The notes under the pieces: model-generated
What the model saw: only the letters and a program-made list of their open reading frames with translations
What the model was told of the DNA's origin: nothing
Databases searched by the model: none
Shown: positions 32,761 through 44,100 of the stretch, one piece after another
How the letters are laid out: each line of letters starts with the position of its first letter
Position numbering within the stretch: the stretch's first letter is position 1
Translations under genes and position numbers: made by a program
NCBI GenBank assembly: GCA_917880885.1
Contig: OU862916.1
Coordinates: 47,900,831-47,964,830 of the forward strand
DNA: 64,000 bases
Direction: 5' to 3'
Origin: Limnephilus marmoratus
Taxonomy: Eukaryota > Arthropoda > Insecta > Trichoptera > Limnephilidae

Positions 32761-33593
32761 CAGTGATGGGCAAAGTACGGCCCGCGGGCCAGCTCCGGCC
32801 CGCAAAAGTATTTAATCCGGCCCGCCGACAATCTTTCAAAATTATAAGTATATCTATTATATATAAAATATAATTATCGCGGGATATAATAGCCAGCTGT
32901 ATAAAGTAAATTATTTGAATTAGAAAAAGAAGCCATTTCTAGACTAGCCACGTAGTTGATGTGTTGCGTTGCGATGCGAATTTGAAACTAGGTTTCAAGA
33001 TTTTAAGAATATTCAGTCATCGCTTGATGTTTTTTCAATGCCGTTTAATGTGGACCCGGAGATGTCCCTGCAGAATTGCAGTTAGAAATTGTTGAAATGC
33101 AGTGCAGCCCCCATTTAAAACAATTGTTCTTAAATTCCGAAAAATTAGATTATTATAGAACACCGCCGAAAACTGAATATCCAAAGATATTTGATCACGC
33201 CCAGAAAATAAATGCGATGTTTGGATCGTCGCGTCGTATGTCTGCAAAGACTTTTTCGACCATGAAATTGCGGAAAAACTCAATCAGAAATCGATTAACT
33301 GATGAGCACCTTTTCTCGCTGCTAAAGGTTACTTCGTCGCAGCTCAAACCTGCATTTGAAGACATTATGGCCAATCAAAAACAATTTTATATGTCTCACA
33401 CTCCAACCAAAACAGGGCCTTCAAATAAAAGTTAAATAATTGTAATCTGTAAGTTATATTAGCGTTTGTGTGTAAAATTTTATAATTCAAATATAGATTT
33501 TAAAACAAAATACATTTTGGCTATACTCCTGGCCCTCCTCTGAAATTTTTTAAAACTTTCTGGCCCTCCATGAAGAAAGTTTGCCCACCACTG
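32761..33593 (+). mobile_element. hAT transposon, internally deleted
   Basis: Ends CAGTGATGGGCAAAG and CTTTGCCCACCACTG-like are inverted. A perfect 8-bp target duplication, GCTTAGGC, flanks it (32753-32760, 33594-33601). Size and TSD identify hAT; the ends resemble those of Charlie/SPIN-like groups. Confidence 0.9.
33000..33435 (+). pseudogene. hAT transposase C-terminal fragment
   Basis: Within the hAT element, the + strand encodes the dimerisation end of the transposase: MFGSSRRMSAKTFSTMKLRK, SIRNRLTDEHLFSLLK, VTSSQLKPAFEDI, stop at 33435. Upstream, SSLDVFSMPFNVDP lies in another frame and joins at about 33057-33066, so there is a frameshift. The catalytic core and zinc finger are deleted. 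The family normally has 550-650 residues, of which about 150 remain. This copy cannot supply transposase. Confidence 0.85.
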
Positions 33594-33601
33594 GCTTAGG
33601 C

Positions 33602-33745
33602 CGAACTGCCTTGCCGCGGCGGACGTCGAGCGTCATTACTTTATCTTCTCATACAGCTTTGTTAAAAGCGTAGCGCGTGCGATGCTATGCATTCACCACG
33701 GGACAGGTACAGTAAAACCTGTGATACGACACCTACATTCATTTT
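33602..33745. other. Unassigned, GC-richer
   Basis: CAGTAAAACCTGTGATACGAC near 33710 resembles a pogo/Tigger-type end, but no partner end was found. Confidence 0.3.
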
Positions 33746-34172
33746 AGGAGGCGGGTATGGGTACCGTCGCCCCAGGAATCATTTATTGGATATAACCGAC
33801 ACCTCTGCCATATGTCACCCAAAGTGCTGCATTTAATGACTTAGCAGGGATGCCCGATTTCATGTGGTCAAGGTCTTGGCGGCCGCTGTGTCTGCCCACC
33901 TGCTGCATGGCGGGCCGGATCGAGAGAGACTGGTCTTTTGACCTCTTCAGCCAGAATCCCTCGACCTATCGCCTTGCACCCCAGTCGAAGTTCGTCCGTC
34001 ACTCCTGGACCCACTGACCCTAAGATACCTACCCACACATTCATACTCATTTCTTTCCGAGAACTTCTTTTTCTTCCTGTCTTTAAAAATACCTTCCACA
34101 CAGCATCCCCTAAGATGACATGGACACTAAGGAGAAATTATTTTCATATTTTTTACAATAGCTCCAAACCGG
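33746..34172 (+). repeat. Family A repeat, nearly complete
   Basis: The head GGAGGCGGGTATGGGTACCG at the left, GGCGGGCCGGATCGAGAGAG in the middle, and the LINE-like 3' end (ACCTTCCACACAGCATCCCC, TACAATAGCTCC) at the right. Confidence 0.85.
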
Positions 34173-34607
34173 AGCACAAACAAAATATGTTTTTTCGCTT
34201 TTAATCTACTCATGTTTTTATAGGTTTTGCAGGAATACAAAAAAATCTTAGTTATCTATTTAAAATTATTTACTGAGGATGGTAGTTTTGGAGATTTTGT
34301 ATACCCGAAAATGGTATCAAGGGATTGTTATGCATTTGTTAAGTATCTGTAACAAGGTGTGTGTTCCCTTTTATACACACTTTATTTATGGTCTCGGTGT
34401 GTGGCACCTCCAGTACTTGTCCATTGACATTTGGGCATTGGTCATATTGCGAGCCCTGTAATATTTTGGAATGCAATAGTTGTCGATCCTGCAGGAGATT
34501 CAAATCGACAGATTTGAAAAGAAAGCTGGCCATTCTTTGTGTAGCAGCCTAGAGTCAGGCGGGTATAACTCCGATACAAAATGTGAACCGAATCTTTGGT
34601 GATATCA
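34173..34607. other. Unassigned sequence
   Basis: No recognised feature. Confidence 0.4.
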
Positions 34608-34610
34608 TAA

Positions 34611-34763
34611 GGGAACGTACCCATACTACGTGACCAATTTTTTGCAATTTTTAACCCCCCCCCCCCGGTGACCAAAATCCTAAGCAACCCGCCGCTCATT
34701 TGTACCAAGCGTAGTATTTCGAAGACCCCCTTCCAACAGGTCACGTAGTATGGGTACGTTCCC
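34611..34763. mobile_element. PIF/Harbinger-type MITE, 153 bp
   Basis: Perfect 25-bp terminal inverted repeats start GGGAACGTACCCATACTACG. They are flanked by the 3-bp target duplication TAA (34608-34610, 34764-34766). A C13 run lies inside at about 34656. The G/C-run terminus with TAA is typical of Harbinger. Confidence 0.85.
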
Positions 34764-34769
34764 TAAGTC

Positions 34770-36825
34770 CCCTTCGATTTGTTTATGGTCCCCAGCTACT
34801 ACCTCCACCAATATAGGAAGCTTGTATTTTGGTTGCATTTCTCTGCTTTATTTTCGTTTGACATTTACAATGCATTTACATTTCCGACGCAATAAGATGG
34901 CAATAAGGGGACTGGTTTATTTATGGCAATAAGTGTGAATGTGGATTTTGGGAATTCGCGATCGAATGAAAAATGGAAGAACAGGACCCGTAATTGGAAC
35001 AAAATTGCAGATGGGAAACTTCCTTTGGTTGATATTTCAGTGTTCCTAAAGTAGGTATGTTATTTAAATAGTATTTTAATTGTGTTGTACATGTTTCCAT
35101 TTTCAGAACATATTTATCCACCCGGAATCTAATAATTGACGCAGTCCAACATCACGATTACGTCTTAAAAAGGTATACATGTTTTCTATATTGCATCGAC
35201 CTATCTCATTAATTTAATCTTCCCCAATTTCCTCTCTGGATTTTGACAAAAGTGCTTATGTTTTTTTTATTATATAAAATAGATTTTAACAATTAGCATT
35301 TCATTTGCTTTTTTGTACCAATATAGTTTTTATAAAATATAACTTCTTAAGTAATATTTTTTGTTTTTGTTTTGAAGAGTTTTAATTTTCGTGTATGTTT
35401 CGTGTATATTTCAAATGTACATTTGTTACATTAATTTTAATGATTTTTTAATGATTTCAGGAAAAATATGATGAACTGAACTAAACTAAATTCCAAAATT
35501 AACAATTATACATTTTTGAGCCCCGAATGAAACATCAAACATCTTATGAAAACTAATGTCTCCATGGACCTTGGTTATATTTTGGCAATATGGTAAATTT
35601 ATTTTAGACCTGACGAAAGATATAATAGGTACTTTAAGTAATTTATCTTTAAAACAATGTCTTCATGTGGCAATTTGCTACAGAAATATAACCTGCTTAC
35701 ATTGTATTCTTGTTTAAAATATGTACATGTAATTCTGAGTTTTTCATTTTTCTGTTATTAAATGAAAATTTTTAAAATTCAGTAGTTTTGTAGGAACGCA
35801 CAATCATATTCAAATTATATGTATTTCCTGTTTGTACTTCATGTTTTTAATAAAATTCTTGTCATGTAATTACGAGTTTTATTTTTAAAATAATATTTAG
35901 GGCTAATAATTTCGGTGGTACTCGGTAGGCCCCGAAAGAAAATTATATTGCGCCTTTTTTGTTGTTGCTTACTCTATCATCGTCTATGGTGTGTGACGTC
36001 ACAAATCTCTGTCATCATCATCATCAGTCGAAAAATTATTGCATTTTGATGGTGAAATAGTGACCAAATTTTTCTCGAACAAAAGCCCGAAGTTATCGAT
36101 CTAGTCAATCTAGTGGGTGGTTTGGTAAATTTATGCCTAGAGTATTGGGCGGTCCTCTCGACTGAAGCACGACGGATCATTTTAAAATCGCTACGATCGT
36201 GATTTTGGACCTTGGACGTGATTATCGTCATCTTGGGAGCTGAGTGGGAATCATCCTGGAGGGATGATTGGCATCTGAAAGGTTAATACAAAAAGAAAAA
36301 GCGTTTATTTCTTCAATAAAACCACAATATTACTGCAGGTATTTCTAGGCATATAAACGAAACGCAGAACCTCAACGACGAGTAGGTACTATTTAAAACA
36401 ATATCCTCCACATAAAGCCAAACATTTCCAACATTTTCATCTGTTATTGCTGCTTCAAGTGAAAAGGCGTTATTACTTTCGGTTCGTATTACGGCAAAGT
36501 ACAGGCAAAGTTCACAAAATAGATATAAGCTCCTTTTCAAAATTGCACGCTGATGCCATCTATTTATGCCTGTAACAATAGGTCTTTCAGTTAGGGGAAG
36601 GTTTATTTGGTAAGTCTCAATAAGATAAGGACTTGATTTAAATGTTGGATTACATTTTACCTTTGGGATTATTATATTTTGGCCAAGTGGTTTTCAACTC
36701 GTATTAAGATAAAAGTGCTTTTGTAACTAGAATATAAAAAAAAAATGATGTTAATGAATGGGATCCTGATTTTTTTTAATATAATGTGTTAATTTAAAAT
36801 TGAGATAGTTTTTTTTCCCATTTTT
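34770..36825. other. Long unassigned stretch
   Basis: AT-rich; no gene, RNA or repeat recognised. Confidence 0.4.
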
Positions 36826-36826
36826 T

Positions 36827-36897
36827 TTGGTTCCATACCAACTCAGAATCAAGTCAACTCAACACCTCTTTGAAAAGTCATTAAAAGCTAGGAAAAA
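36827..36897. repeat. End of a MITE related to 45385-45597
   Basis: TTCCATACCAACTCAGAATC, then CACCTCTTTGAAAAGTCATT, AAAAGCTAGG: one terminal arm without its partner. Confidence 0.6.
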
Positions 36898-36899
36898 AA

Positions 36900-37240
36900 T
36901 TATTTTATAATATGGAGGGGGAAAACGGTGGGAGGAGTCAATATTATACGGAAACATGGTTAGTAAAGGAGATTTGCAAGGCGCTATTATTTTATTCACT
37001 AAATTAATTTTAGATTTATTTTTTTTGTTTATTTCGAGCGTTTCTAGAGCGCAAAGATTAAAGTATGAATTTATATTGCAATGTTTAATTTTTGTTTTTT
37101 CTTTATTGAAGCTATGGCCTGACTCTATTAAATGATTCGCAAATTCGGAGTAATTATTATTTCGTAAACAAAGTTCATGTTCCCTGATTCTAGTTTTGAA
37201 ATCTCCCCCCAAAATCATCACTCCCACTACTCCCACCTAA
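36900..37240 (-). pseudogene. Penelope-like element, GIY-YIG endonuclease C-terminus
   Basis: The minus-strand frame (from about 37236) reads GDFKTRIREHELCLRNN, SEFANHLIESGHSF, KIKHCNINSYFNLCALETLE and INKKNKSKINLVNK. The R-EH and FA-H--E--H pattern is the second half of the GIY-YIG nuclease domain that ends Penelope-like reverse transcriptases. The upstream GIY and YIG strands are missing. Just outside (37290-37325) is GATACGGTTGTATCGAAACC, a hairpin motif often seen near such elements. It stops at a MITE end on the left. Severely truncated and inactive. Confidence 0.7.
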
Positions 37241-37389
37241 TGAATATTTGGTACTTGCATTTAATTTTTAAGTTAGTTTTAATTCTGCTCGTGAATGATA
37301 CGGTTGTATCGAAACCGGTCGCGGAAAAATTAAATTTAAGTAACAAATGTACATTTAATAAAACTCTTCAAAAAACAAAATGAACATTT

Positions 37390-38190
37390 TTTTTATTTTA
37401 TTTTATTTTTATTTTTTATTAGTAATAGAAGGTACATAAATTACAAATAATTTTTATACAGTAATTAATTACATAGTAGAATATTTGATGTACCCCCATA
37501 ATTAAGCAAGGCTTGTGTGTATGGGGGGGTGTTATTGTATTGCTTTTTTTTATATCATTCAGTTTAAGTTTTTAGTATAATTTTTGAGGTGAGTTTTAAA
37601 ATTTTTTATATTGGTATTCATGTTTCTAATTTTTTCTGGTAATGAATTAAAAAAATTTGCTCCGAGATATTTATGACTCAATTGTCCAATTTTTTTTTTT
37701 ACATTTTGGAGTGGGAAGTATTGATGTTTGTCTAAGACTTCTGTTATTTTTAAAGGGTGCAACTTGATTTTTAATATTATCATTATAAATTTGTAATGTT
37801 GCATGATAAAAGTATAATGCACTTAATTTTCTGACCTTAAATTGTTTGAATAAAAGTTCTGACGAATATGAGTAGGGTTTTTTAAAAATTGTTTTTATTA
37901 TTAGTTTTTGTGATATGTAAATTGTTTGTGTTTGATTTTTATATGTACCGCCCCATCCTATAATGCCGTATTGTATAATTGATTGACAGAAAGCGAAGTA
38001 TGTGGTTCTAAGTAATTTTTCGTTTAAAATATCTCTTAAACATCTAAATATATGTATATGTTAGTTTCCTTATTCTGTTGTTCAGAATATTAATGTGTGG
38101 AGACCATTTTAAACGCTGGTCTATTGTTATGCCCAGGTACTTAATATCAGTTTTGCTTTCTATTTTTGAACATGATATATTAAATGATTC
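37390..38190 (-). pseudogene. LINE 3' end (same family as 52205-52760)
   Basis: On the minus strand: DIKYLGITIDQRLKW near 38130, YGIIGWGGTY near 37950, then TEVLDKHQYFPL, GQLSHKYLGANFFNSLPEK, IRNMNTNIKNFKTHLKNYTK and a stop at 37559. This is the C-terminus of a CR1/Jockey-like LINE protein. A 3' UTR (ATGTACCCCCATAATTAAGC in + orientation) runs to a T-rich tail at 37385-37420. Frameshifts break the upstream part, and the reverse transcriptase core is missing. The YGIIGWGG motif links it to the LINE at 10630-13236. Confidence 0.8.
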
Positions 38191-38194
38191 AGCT

Positions 38195-38400
38195 GATATT
38201 TAATTAATATTAAGTCCTGATGAAGTTCGAATCTAATCGAAAACATTTAAAGAAATATGGTTAAATTGGAATGGATAAAGTTACTTTCTTTTATTTTTAC
38301 TATGTCTACATATGTTATTCTCAATGTTTTTGCTTTCGACGAAACCATAATACCTACACAAATACAAGACAATATTATATTACCAGCTCCGGATATGTAT
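38195..38400 (+). repeat. Dispersed ~200-bp repeat, copy 1
   Basis: AATATTAAGTCCTGATGAAG...GGATAAAGTTA...CAACGAAACC-like...ACAATATTATATT. Copy 2 lies at 39014-39215 in direct orientation. It has a CTGATGA...CGAAA motif as in Penelope-associated repeats. Confidence 0.7.
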
Positions 38401-38529
38401 GCTAAGTTTTTTGTTTAAATTTTAACTGTTATCATTCAGTACGCTACGTTATTTCCACTAAAACCACGGAGATTTGATATATGGTTTAGAAAAAAAATGT
38501 TTTGATTGATGATTGAACTTTTCTACCCA

Positions 38530-38592
38530 GGGACTGGAGTCAACAACACTACCAACTGAGCCAAATCCTAATTAGACAAGACCTATATTAAC
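38530..38592 (-). repeat. tRNA-like relic
   Basis: The minus strand carries GGATTTGGCTCAGTTGGTAG (A-box-like) and GACTCCAGTCCCTGGG, but no good B box. Probably a decayed SINE head. Confidence 0.3.
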
Positions 38593-38599
38593 TGCTGTC

Positions 38600-39010
38600 A
38601 TAGAAATGCATATACGACCACCAAAAGTTCATAGAAAGCATTGTCATCTAGTTATCTGTCAATGAGTCATCTACTGTGGATGTCGGGAAGTGGATTAATT
38701 TCCACTTCCAAGACACCACTTCATTCGCAATTAAGAAGACAAAATTGAAATACACATACTTACCAACTTATATTTAAAAAGTCATGACGCTATACTGTTC
38801 GGTAATTTAATTGAAGGTAATTCAAGCGATGGTAGGTTGGTATCTAAACGTATGATTTCGTGATATTTCAAAGATAATTTCAGGTGAAATCCCTTTAAAT
38901 ATTCTTCGTAATATAGTAATAATATTCATCTTCCGATATTTTACATCTCCTCGGTGTATACGGTTTTCCATTATATGGGCCTATTCATAATATTTGTACC
39001 TGCGTTAATG
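38600..39010. other. Unassigned sequence
   Basis: No recognised feature. Confidence 0.4.
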
Positions 39011-39013
39011 TAA

Positions 39014-39215
39014 ACTAATTTAATTAATATTAAGTCCTGATGAAGTTTGAATTTCAGCGAAATCAGTTTAAAAATTATGGAATGGAAAAAGTTACATGGT
39101 TTTATTTTTACTCATGATGTTATTCTCAGCGTGGTTGCTTTCAACGAAACCATAATGCCTAGTTCACACGAGTATAAGACAATATTTTATTGCTTCGGAC
39201 CCATTGTCCCAGTGT
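39014..39215 (+). repeat. Dispersed ~200-bp repeat, copy 2
   Basis: Matches 38195-38400 with AATATTAAGTCCTGATGAAG, GGAATGGAAAAAGTTAC, CAACGAAACCATAATGCCTA and GACAATATTTTATTG. Confidence 0.7.
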
Positions 39216-40225
39216 GAATGAGAAGATTGGAGGATACTGGAGGACCCCCATTACTTTCCTAACGGCTGTCTGTGTGAGGAAACTTGATTGTTTAACCTCC
39301 TTCGCCGCACACGTCGGGGCTCTATTTTTTTTTGTAAAAGGGAAGCCAAATTTATTTTTAAAACGATTCTAGACCCTACAATGACCCTGTAATGCATGCA
39401 TGATTGTTAGTAGATAAGAAAAGCAAGAAAATGTCTGCATACTTACATTTATAGCAATTAACAAGGTAACGACAAATAATAAGAGATGTGTTCGCCCGAT
39501 GGTTCAGAATTTAGTTAGAGTGAAATAATAAAGAAAGAAAACAATATTTACGGTTGTAAGCGAGATTAAAACTATATAAAATATATAAAAAAGATAGGTA
39601 TCGAGGGCAGTTTGTCCCACTATCATGGGCAGTCCCGGCGGGAATGAGCGTGGCGAGCGGCCTGCTAAGAGTACTGGAAGAAGTGGTTGTGGGAGGGAGG
39701 AGGGGGGACATACTCCCTAAGACCCTTGGGAACGAAGTGAGCCTCGGATCACCGGAGGCAGGACGGAAGGCAATCGGACTAGGGCAAACAATCCTCAGGC
39801 CAGCTCATAACACCGAGGGTGGCACCGGCGGTTCTTAGGACGGCCGCACGTCATCTGAATGGATGCAAGATGCGAGTCTATCCATCTCCATGATAAAGAA
39901 ATAGACGATATAGTTCTATGGAGTTCAGTACGGTTACCTAATCACAAGTAAAGGTGTTGGTAATATAATAAAAGTAAACAGGTAGAAAATAATTCGAGAT
40001 CAACAACAAATTGACGCGACACAACTGAGAAAAAGAAAAATAAATGTTAGCTCAGTAGTGCAGATAAAAAAAAACAAGGTTTGGAGGACAGGACAAAGAA
40101 CCTAGACACTTTCCTAGAGACAACAGGGCAGGCTAAGTTTGCAAAACAATGTCTTATCCAATCACCGCCCGGCCGCGATTTTCGCGTGTAAATGCGCAAG
40201 GACAAGGCAGTAGGATAATAGTCAG
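39216..40225. other. Unassigned; GC-rich block at 39600-39930
   Basis: 39600-39930 is clearly GC-richer (GGGCAGTCCCGGCGGGAATG, GGCACCGGCGG). It resembles a retroelement leader or degenerate coding DNA, but no frame or motif can be named. Confidence 0.35.
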
Positions 40226-40230
40226 TCACT

Positions 40231-40306
40231 CAAAGATATTTTTGAATATCTTTGCAGTCACTCCACGCGTACGCATCTCGCCTCTACGCGTACGCATCTC
40301 GGCTCT
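40231..40306. repeat. Hairpin plus 20-bp tandem duplication
   Basis: CAAAGATATTTTTGAATATCTTTG (40231-40254 region) is a near-palindrome. It is followed by two copies of CTACGCGTACGCATCTCG (about 40265-40304). Confidence 0.7.
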
Positions 40307-40599
40307 AGGTGCTCGGCCTCGTATTTCAGCTGAAAATTATCGCGTAAATGGAACTCGGTAGAAACTACTATATTGATAAACTAATATTATAGTGAACACT
40401 ACTGTTTATGGCGTATTGATTGCCCTTATAAGAGATCTGCGCCTCATCTAATTACTAATACACAGTTTTTCTTTTTATTATTTGATTCGTCTTCCAACAA
40501 TTCCAATTCATCATGGTATAAAATACCTAATATTTTTCAACAACTCGCTCGTCACACTCATCGTAGTATATCAATTTTCGCAGCGGTTCGAAGTTTTTT

Positions 40600-41322
40600 T
40601 TACTCCACCAGGAGACTCTGAGGAAAATAATTTCCCTCGGGGCTTATGTCATCTTTGGCGATGCTGTGTGGAGGGTTTTTTAAGGAAAGGAAGGAGAGGA
40701 GAGTTCTGGGAAGGAAAAGGGTTTAAGGAGTGGGTAGGAATATGGGGTTCAGTGTGACCCGGTCATCCGCCGCTAACACCTAGACTATCCTCACCCCACG
40801 AAACCGGGCAGCGTATTTACAATCCCTACCGCGTTTCAGTCGCTTTAAATTTTCAATATCAAAATTGATATATTTAGAAATAAAATTATTAATTTCTAAT
40901 ATACACATTGGAAAGATAATTTTATCTAGATTTTAGAATAATTTTTGTTTTTGCAAAGTGATAAAAAATTATCAATATAGAGGTGTATTTACAATACATG
41001 GGAATAATATTAAAATTTAAATGTTTAGAAATAAAATTATTAATTTCTAATATACACATCAGAAAGATTATTTTATCTAGATTTTAGAACAATTTTTGTT
41101 TTTGCAATGTGATAAAAAATAACCCATATAGATTTATATTTAAAATGTAAATTGTCGTTACCGCGACTGAATCGGTATAGGTTTTGTAATACGCAACCGG
41201 GCACCCCCGCTAAATCACCAAACGTGGCGAACCACTCGGGGTGACCTATGGCAGAGGTGTTGGTTATCCAACAAAGGTTCCCGGGGCGGCGGTACCCATT
41301 CCCGCCTCCCAAATTGATATTG
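40600..41322 (-). repeat. Family A repeat, split by a nested MITE
   Basis: Tail part 40600-40810 (CTCCACCAGGAGACTCTGAG) and head part 41195-41322 (CCGGGGCGGCGGTACCC) form one copy. It is interrupted at 40811-41194. Confidence 0.85.
40811..41194. mobile_element. MITE with 9-bp target duplication, Mutator-like
   Basis: Terminal inverted repeats of about 33 bp start GCGTATTTACAA and end TTGTAATACGC, with an inner CCGCGTTTCAGTCG/CGACTGAATCGG pair. Both flanks read AACCGGGCA (40802-40810, 41195-41203). Inside, a block of about 155 bp (TAATTTCTAATATACACAT, TTTTATCTAGATTTTAGAA) occurs twice. No coding. Confidence 0.85.
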
Positions 41323-41795
41323 CGTTTGAACTAATGATCGGATTGTTGAATTGTCCTATTGACCTGCCCTGCGCGGCCGAGGCTGTTCAGGGAGCAGGAA
41401 CAGGACCATATTGTATCGTCCTCATAACTCAGCATAATCATTTATAATTCCATTTGTCAAACCAAGTGTTCATTACTTAGAAGTCAATTACCTTTACATC
41501 GACATTATTTCTGATGCTGTAATTTTATTGGTCTTGGAAAGTAAAGTGACATATTTTTACGCGAGTTTATTGAATTTTTACTGCGTAATTTACGAAACGG
41601 GAAAAGTTTTACGGGTAAAAGTGATTTGGCGGAAAGCACAGGATGTAATAATATGCGAATTGGCAATGAATAAAAATCGATTGATCTTTCAAAAACTTTG
41701 AGGAGCCAAATTTATAGATATCTTAATGTATCTTAATATTCAAAATTAAATCTTAATATTTTTTTCTACGTAGATCGGTGTATGTAGCTACATTT
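41323..41795. other. Unassigned sequence
   Basis: No recognised feature. Confidence 0.4.
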
Positions 41796-41799
41796 TTTA

Positions 41800-42060
41800 A
41801 TATGATGCCGTCTGGAGCCAGTAAGACTATGGTATCCCCAATTAGGGTATGTTGTGAGGCTGGAGACAGTGGGGATAGGAAGGAGATAGGGAAGAAGAAA
41901 GTACTAGGCTATTCAGATCTGGTCACCAAAACGGCTAAAACCATTTCAAGCACCGTTTCAATTCTGTATGGTGGTTTTACTCCAAGGAAGATACTTAAGA
42001 GTATGGAACGTGGAACGTATTGTTATATATTACGTAAATCTATAAACATACTAATTTTGG
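41800..42060 (-). mobile_element. SINE-B, headless copy
   Basis: GTCTGGAGCCAGTAAGACTA, CAGATCTGGTCACCAAAACG and TTTCAAGCACCGTTTCAATT; the tRNA head and tail are missing. Confidence 0.75.
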
Positions 42061-42087
42061 TTGTCGGTGCGTGAAGTGAATGTGAAG

Positions 42088-42587
42088 TAGGGATGTGACT
42101 TTTAAATAAATAATCGATTGTTATATAATCGATTCTTTTTCTTGGCATGAAAAATCGATTTATAAACAATCGATTTTTCTTGAAAATTTGTTATAATAAT
42201 CGATTTTTCCCCAAATTTTTCAAATTAAAAGTTTTTTTGAAATAATTAACAATATTACAAATTGTTCGTTGACTCTTTTGACTTCATCTAGTGACAAATT
42301 TGATTAGAAACTGCTTTCAAAGCTCAAAATAAATGTCATCGTTGATGCAAAGATGGCGTTTGTCATGTTTTGTTTATAAACATCATAGAGGTTTGCGCCC
42401 CGGATTCCGGACAAATGACTAAGCGTAGCAGGGCTGCGAATGAAAAAATCGGCAGCGTAAAAAAAAATCGATTAATAAATTAATCGATTTTTTAGAAAAC
42501 TAAAATCGCTTAGTAAAATCGATTTTTGTTGGAGAAAAATTGTTTTAATCGATTTTTTTCATGACCGATTATTTTTTCACATCCCTA
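42088..42587. mobile_element. hAT MITE, 500 bp, with repeated ATCGAT motifs
   Basis: Ends TAGGGATGTGA and TCACATCCCTA. A perfect 8-bp target duplication, ATGTGAAG, flanks it (42080-42087, 42588-42595). More than ten AATCGATTTTT-like motifs cluster in the terminal 150 bases on each side, probably transposase binding sites. Confidence 0.9.
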
Positions 42588-42595
42588 ATGTGAAG

Positions 42596-42900
42596 TGATG
42601 TGAAATATTCCTGTTAAATGTGTAAACTTAGTCAATCAAATTTTATTTTTCGAAATGGAACCATTAAATATAATTCTTATCAAGCATCTGTTAAAACGGG
42701 TACTAAATTTAATTTATTAATTCAATATTTTTTTTAGTTATTGTATAATGTATTTTTTGTTTAGATATATTTATGTATTTCATTTGTTTACATTTACATG
42801 TTTGACAGATCTCGTAATTTTTCAAGTTAACGATTTCGGAATGTAACTTCCTTTTTTTAAAAGGCAAAAATCCTGATGAATATTTTTTTCACCAAAGCGT
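42596..42900. other. Unassigned AT-rich sequence
   Basis: No recognised feature. Confidence 0.4.
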
Positions 42901-42904
42901 TCAG

Positions 42905-43055
42905 TTTCACAAATCTTATCCAATCTCCTTTCCCGCCCCACTATCTTCAGCCTCAAACGTAGGTACCCCAATTAAGGATACCATATTCTCACTGGCTCCA
43001 GACGGGAGCAGTTGAGATCCTTGTGCGGTATCCACAAAAAACAAGAATTTTAACG
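42905..43055 (+). mobile_element. SINE-B 3' end
   Basis: CAGCCTCAAACGTAGGTACC, CACTGGCTCCAGACGGGAGC and CTTGTGCGGTATCC followed by A-rich sequence. Confidence 0.8.
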
Positions 43056-43784
43056 GTTGTTTCATATAATTTATTTATTTCAACCAACAGAATTCAACGT
43101 GGAGTTGTGCAGACGCCCAATCGTCAGCGGAATACTCCACTAATTTTAGTTCAGAAAGAGAGTTGAATTAATTTTAAGTAGGTACATTTTATTCATCGAT
43201 TTACTGTGCCTAGAAGTATCTAAGAAGACCTATGTATATGGATGTATAAATGTCTAACATCTGGAAAAATGCGTTGCGTAATTGGGCTATCTATCTCTTC
43301 TTGATACCTCAAGATACGGACACACTCACAGTGTCATCATCGATCATCTCATTTGAAACAAAACTATTGTAACGTTACATTACGACATTACGACAAAGGC
43401 CCAAGGACACAGCAGAATAGCGTCCCAAGTACAAAGACAGGATAGGCATTTTACCAATATTTCTATCTTAACCGCTATTATGGCTACTGACAGTAGGAGC
43501 AGACAGTTATATCTCACCCTCGTTCATCATCTAGCAACAGTTTAATACTCCCCCTGGCTTTGCTCGTTCAGTGTTATGGCTTATTTCTAAAGGTTACGAT
43601 TGGGAAACTATAAATTTATCAGAGGAATCTGCCATTAAAAATGTATAGGATTTCCTGATCTTGGAAATATCCTTTATTTAATGGGATTTTGTGCCAGATC
43701 AAGATTTCATCGACTGCTGGAGAACTATTCTTGATTATAAATAATTAGTGGGAAAGTCACTTTTTTGTATTATCTATATACTAT
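43056..43784. other. Unassigned sequence
   Basis: No recognised feature apart from a weak CTGGCTTTGCTCG (43555) resembling Helitron-like ends. Confidence 0.4.
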
Positions 43785-44100
43785 AGAGTGCACGGTATGC
43801 GTTGCAATGCTACTAAAAATTAAATTGTTTCTCCCTGTGTGTCCTTTCCAGCGCGTCCCCTTCCCCTCCCGCATTCCTCTTTCACCTACTCCCCTCCCGC
43901 GCAACCCTCAAGGACCTCCCACGTTCCCCCAAAAATCCCGCTTTCTCCTCCTCAATACCACGTTCTCCTTCCAACTTCCCCGCTTTCCCATCTCCCCCCC
44001 GCCCCCCTCTCGTGAACCCCACCTCCATCCTCCCCCTTCTCCCTTTCCCTGATTCTCGCCTCCCTCCCTCCTTCCCTAATTTTTTGTACTGATGTAATCT
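43785..44100 (-). mobile_element. Helitron-like G-rich body, truncated
   Basis: On the + strand it is C-rich: TATGCGTTGCAATGC, TTGTTTCTCCCTGTGTGTCC, then runs of CCCC to 44070. It lacks both ends. Confidence 0.55.

Noticed and set aside
33700..33745. pogo/Tigger-like end CAGTAAAACCTGTGATACGAC
   Set aside because: No matching second end or transposase nearby, so left as a resemblance only.
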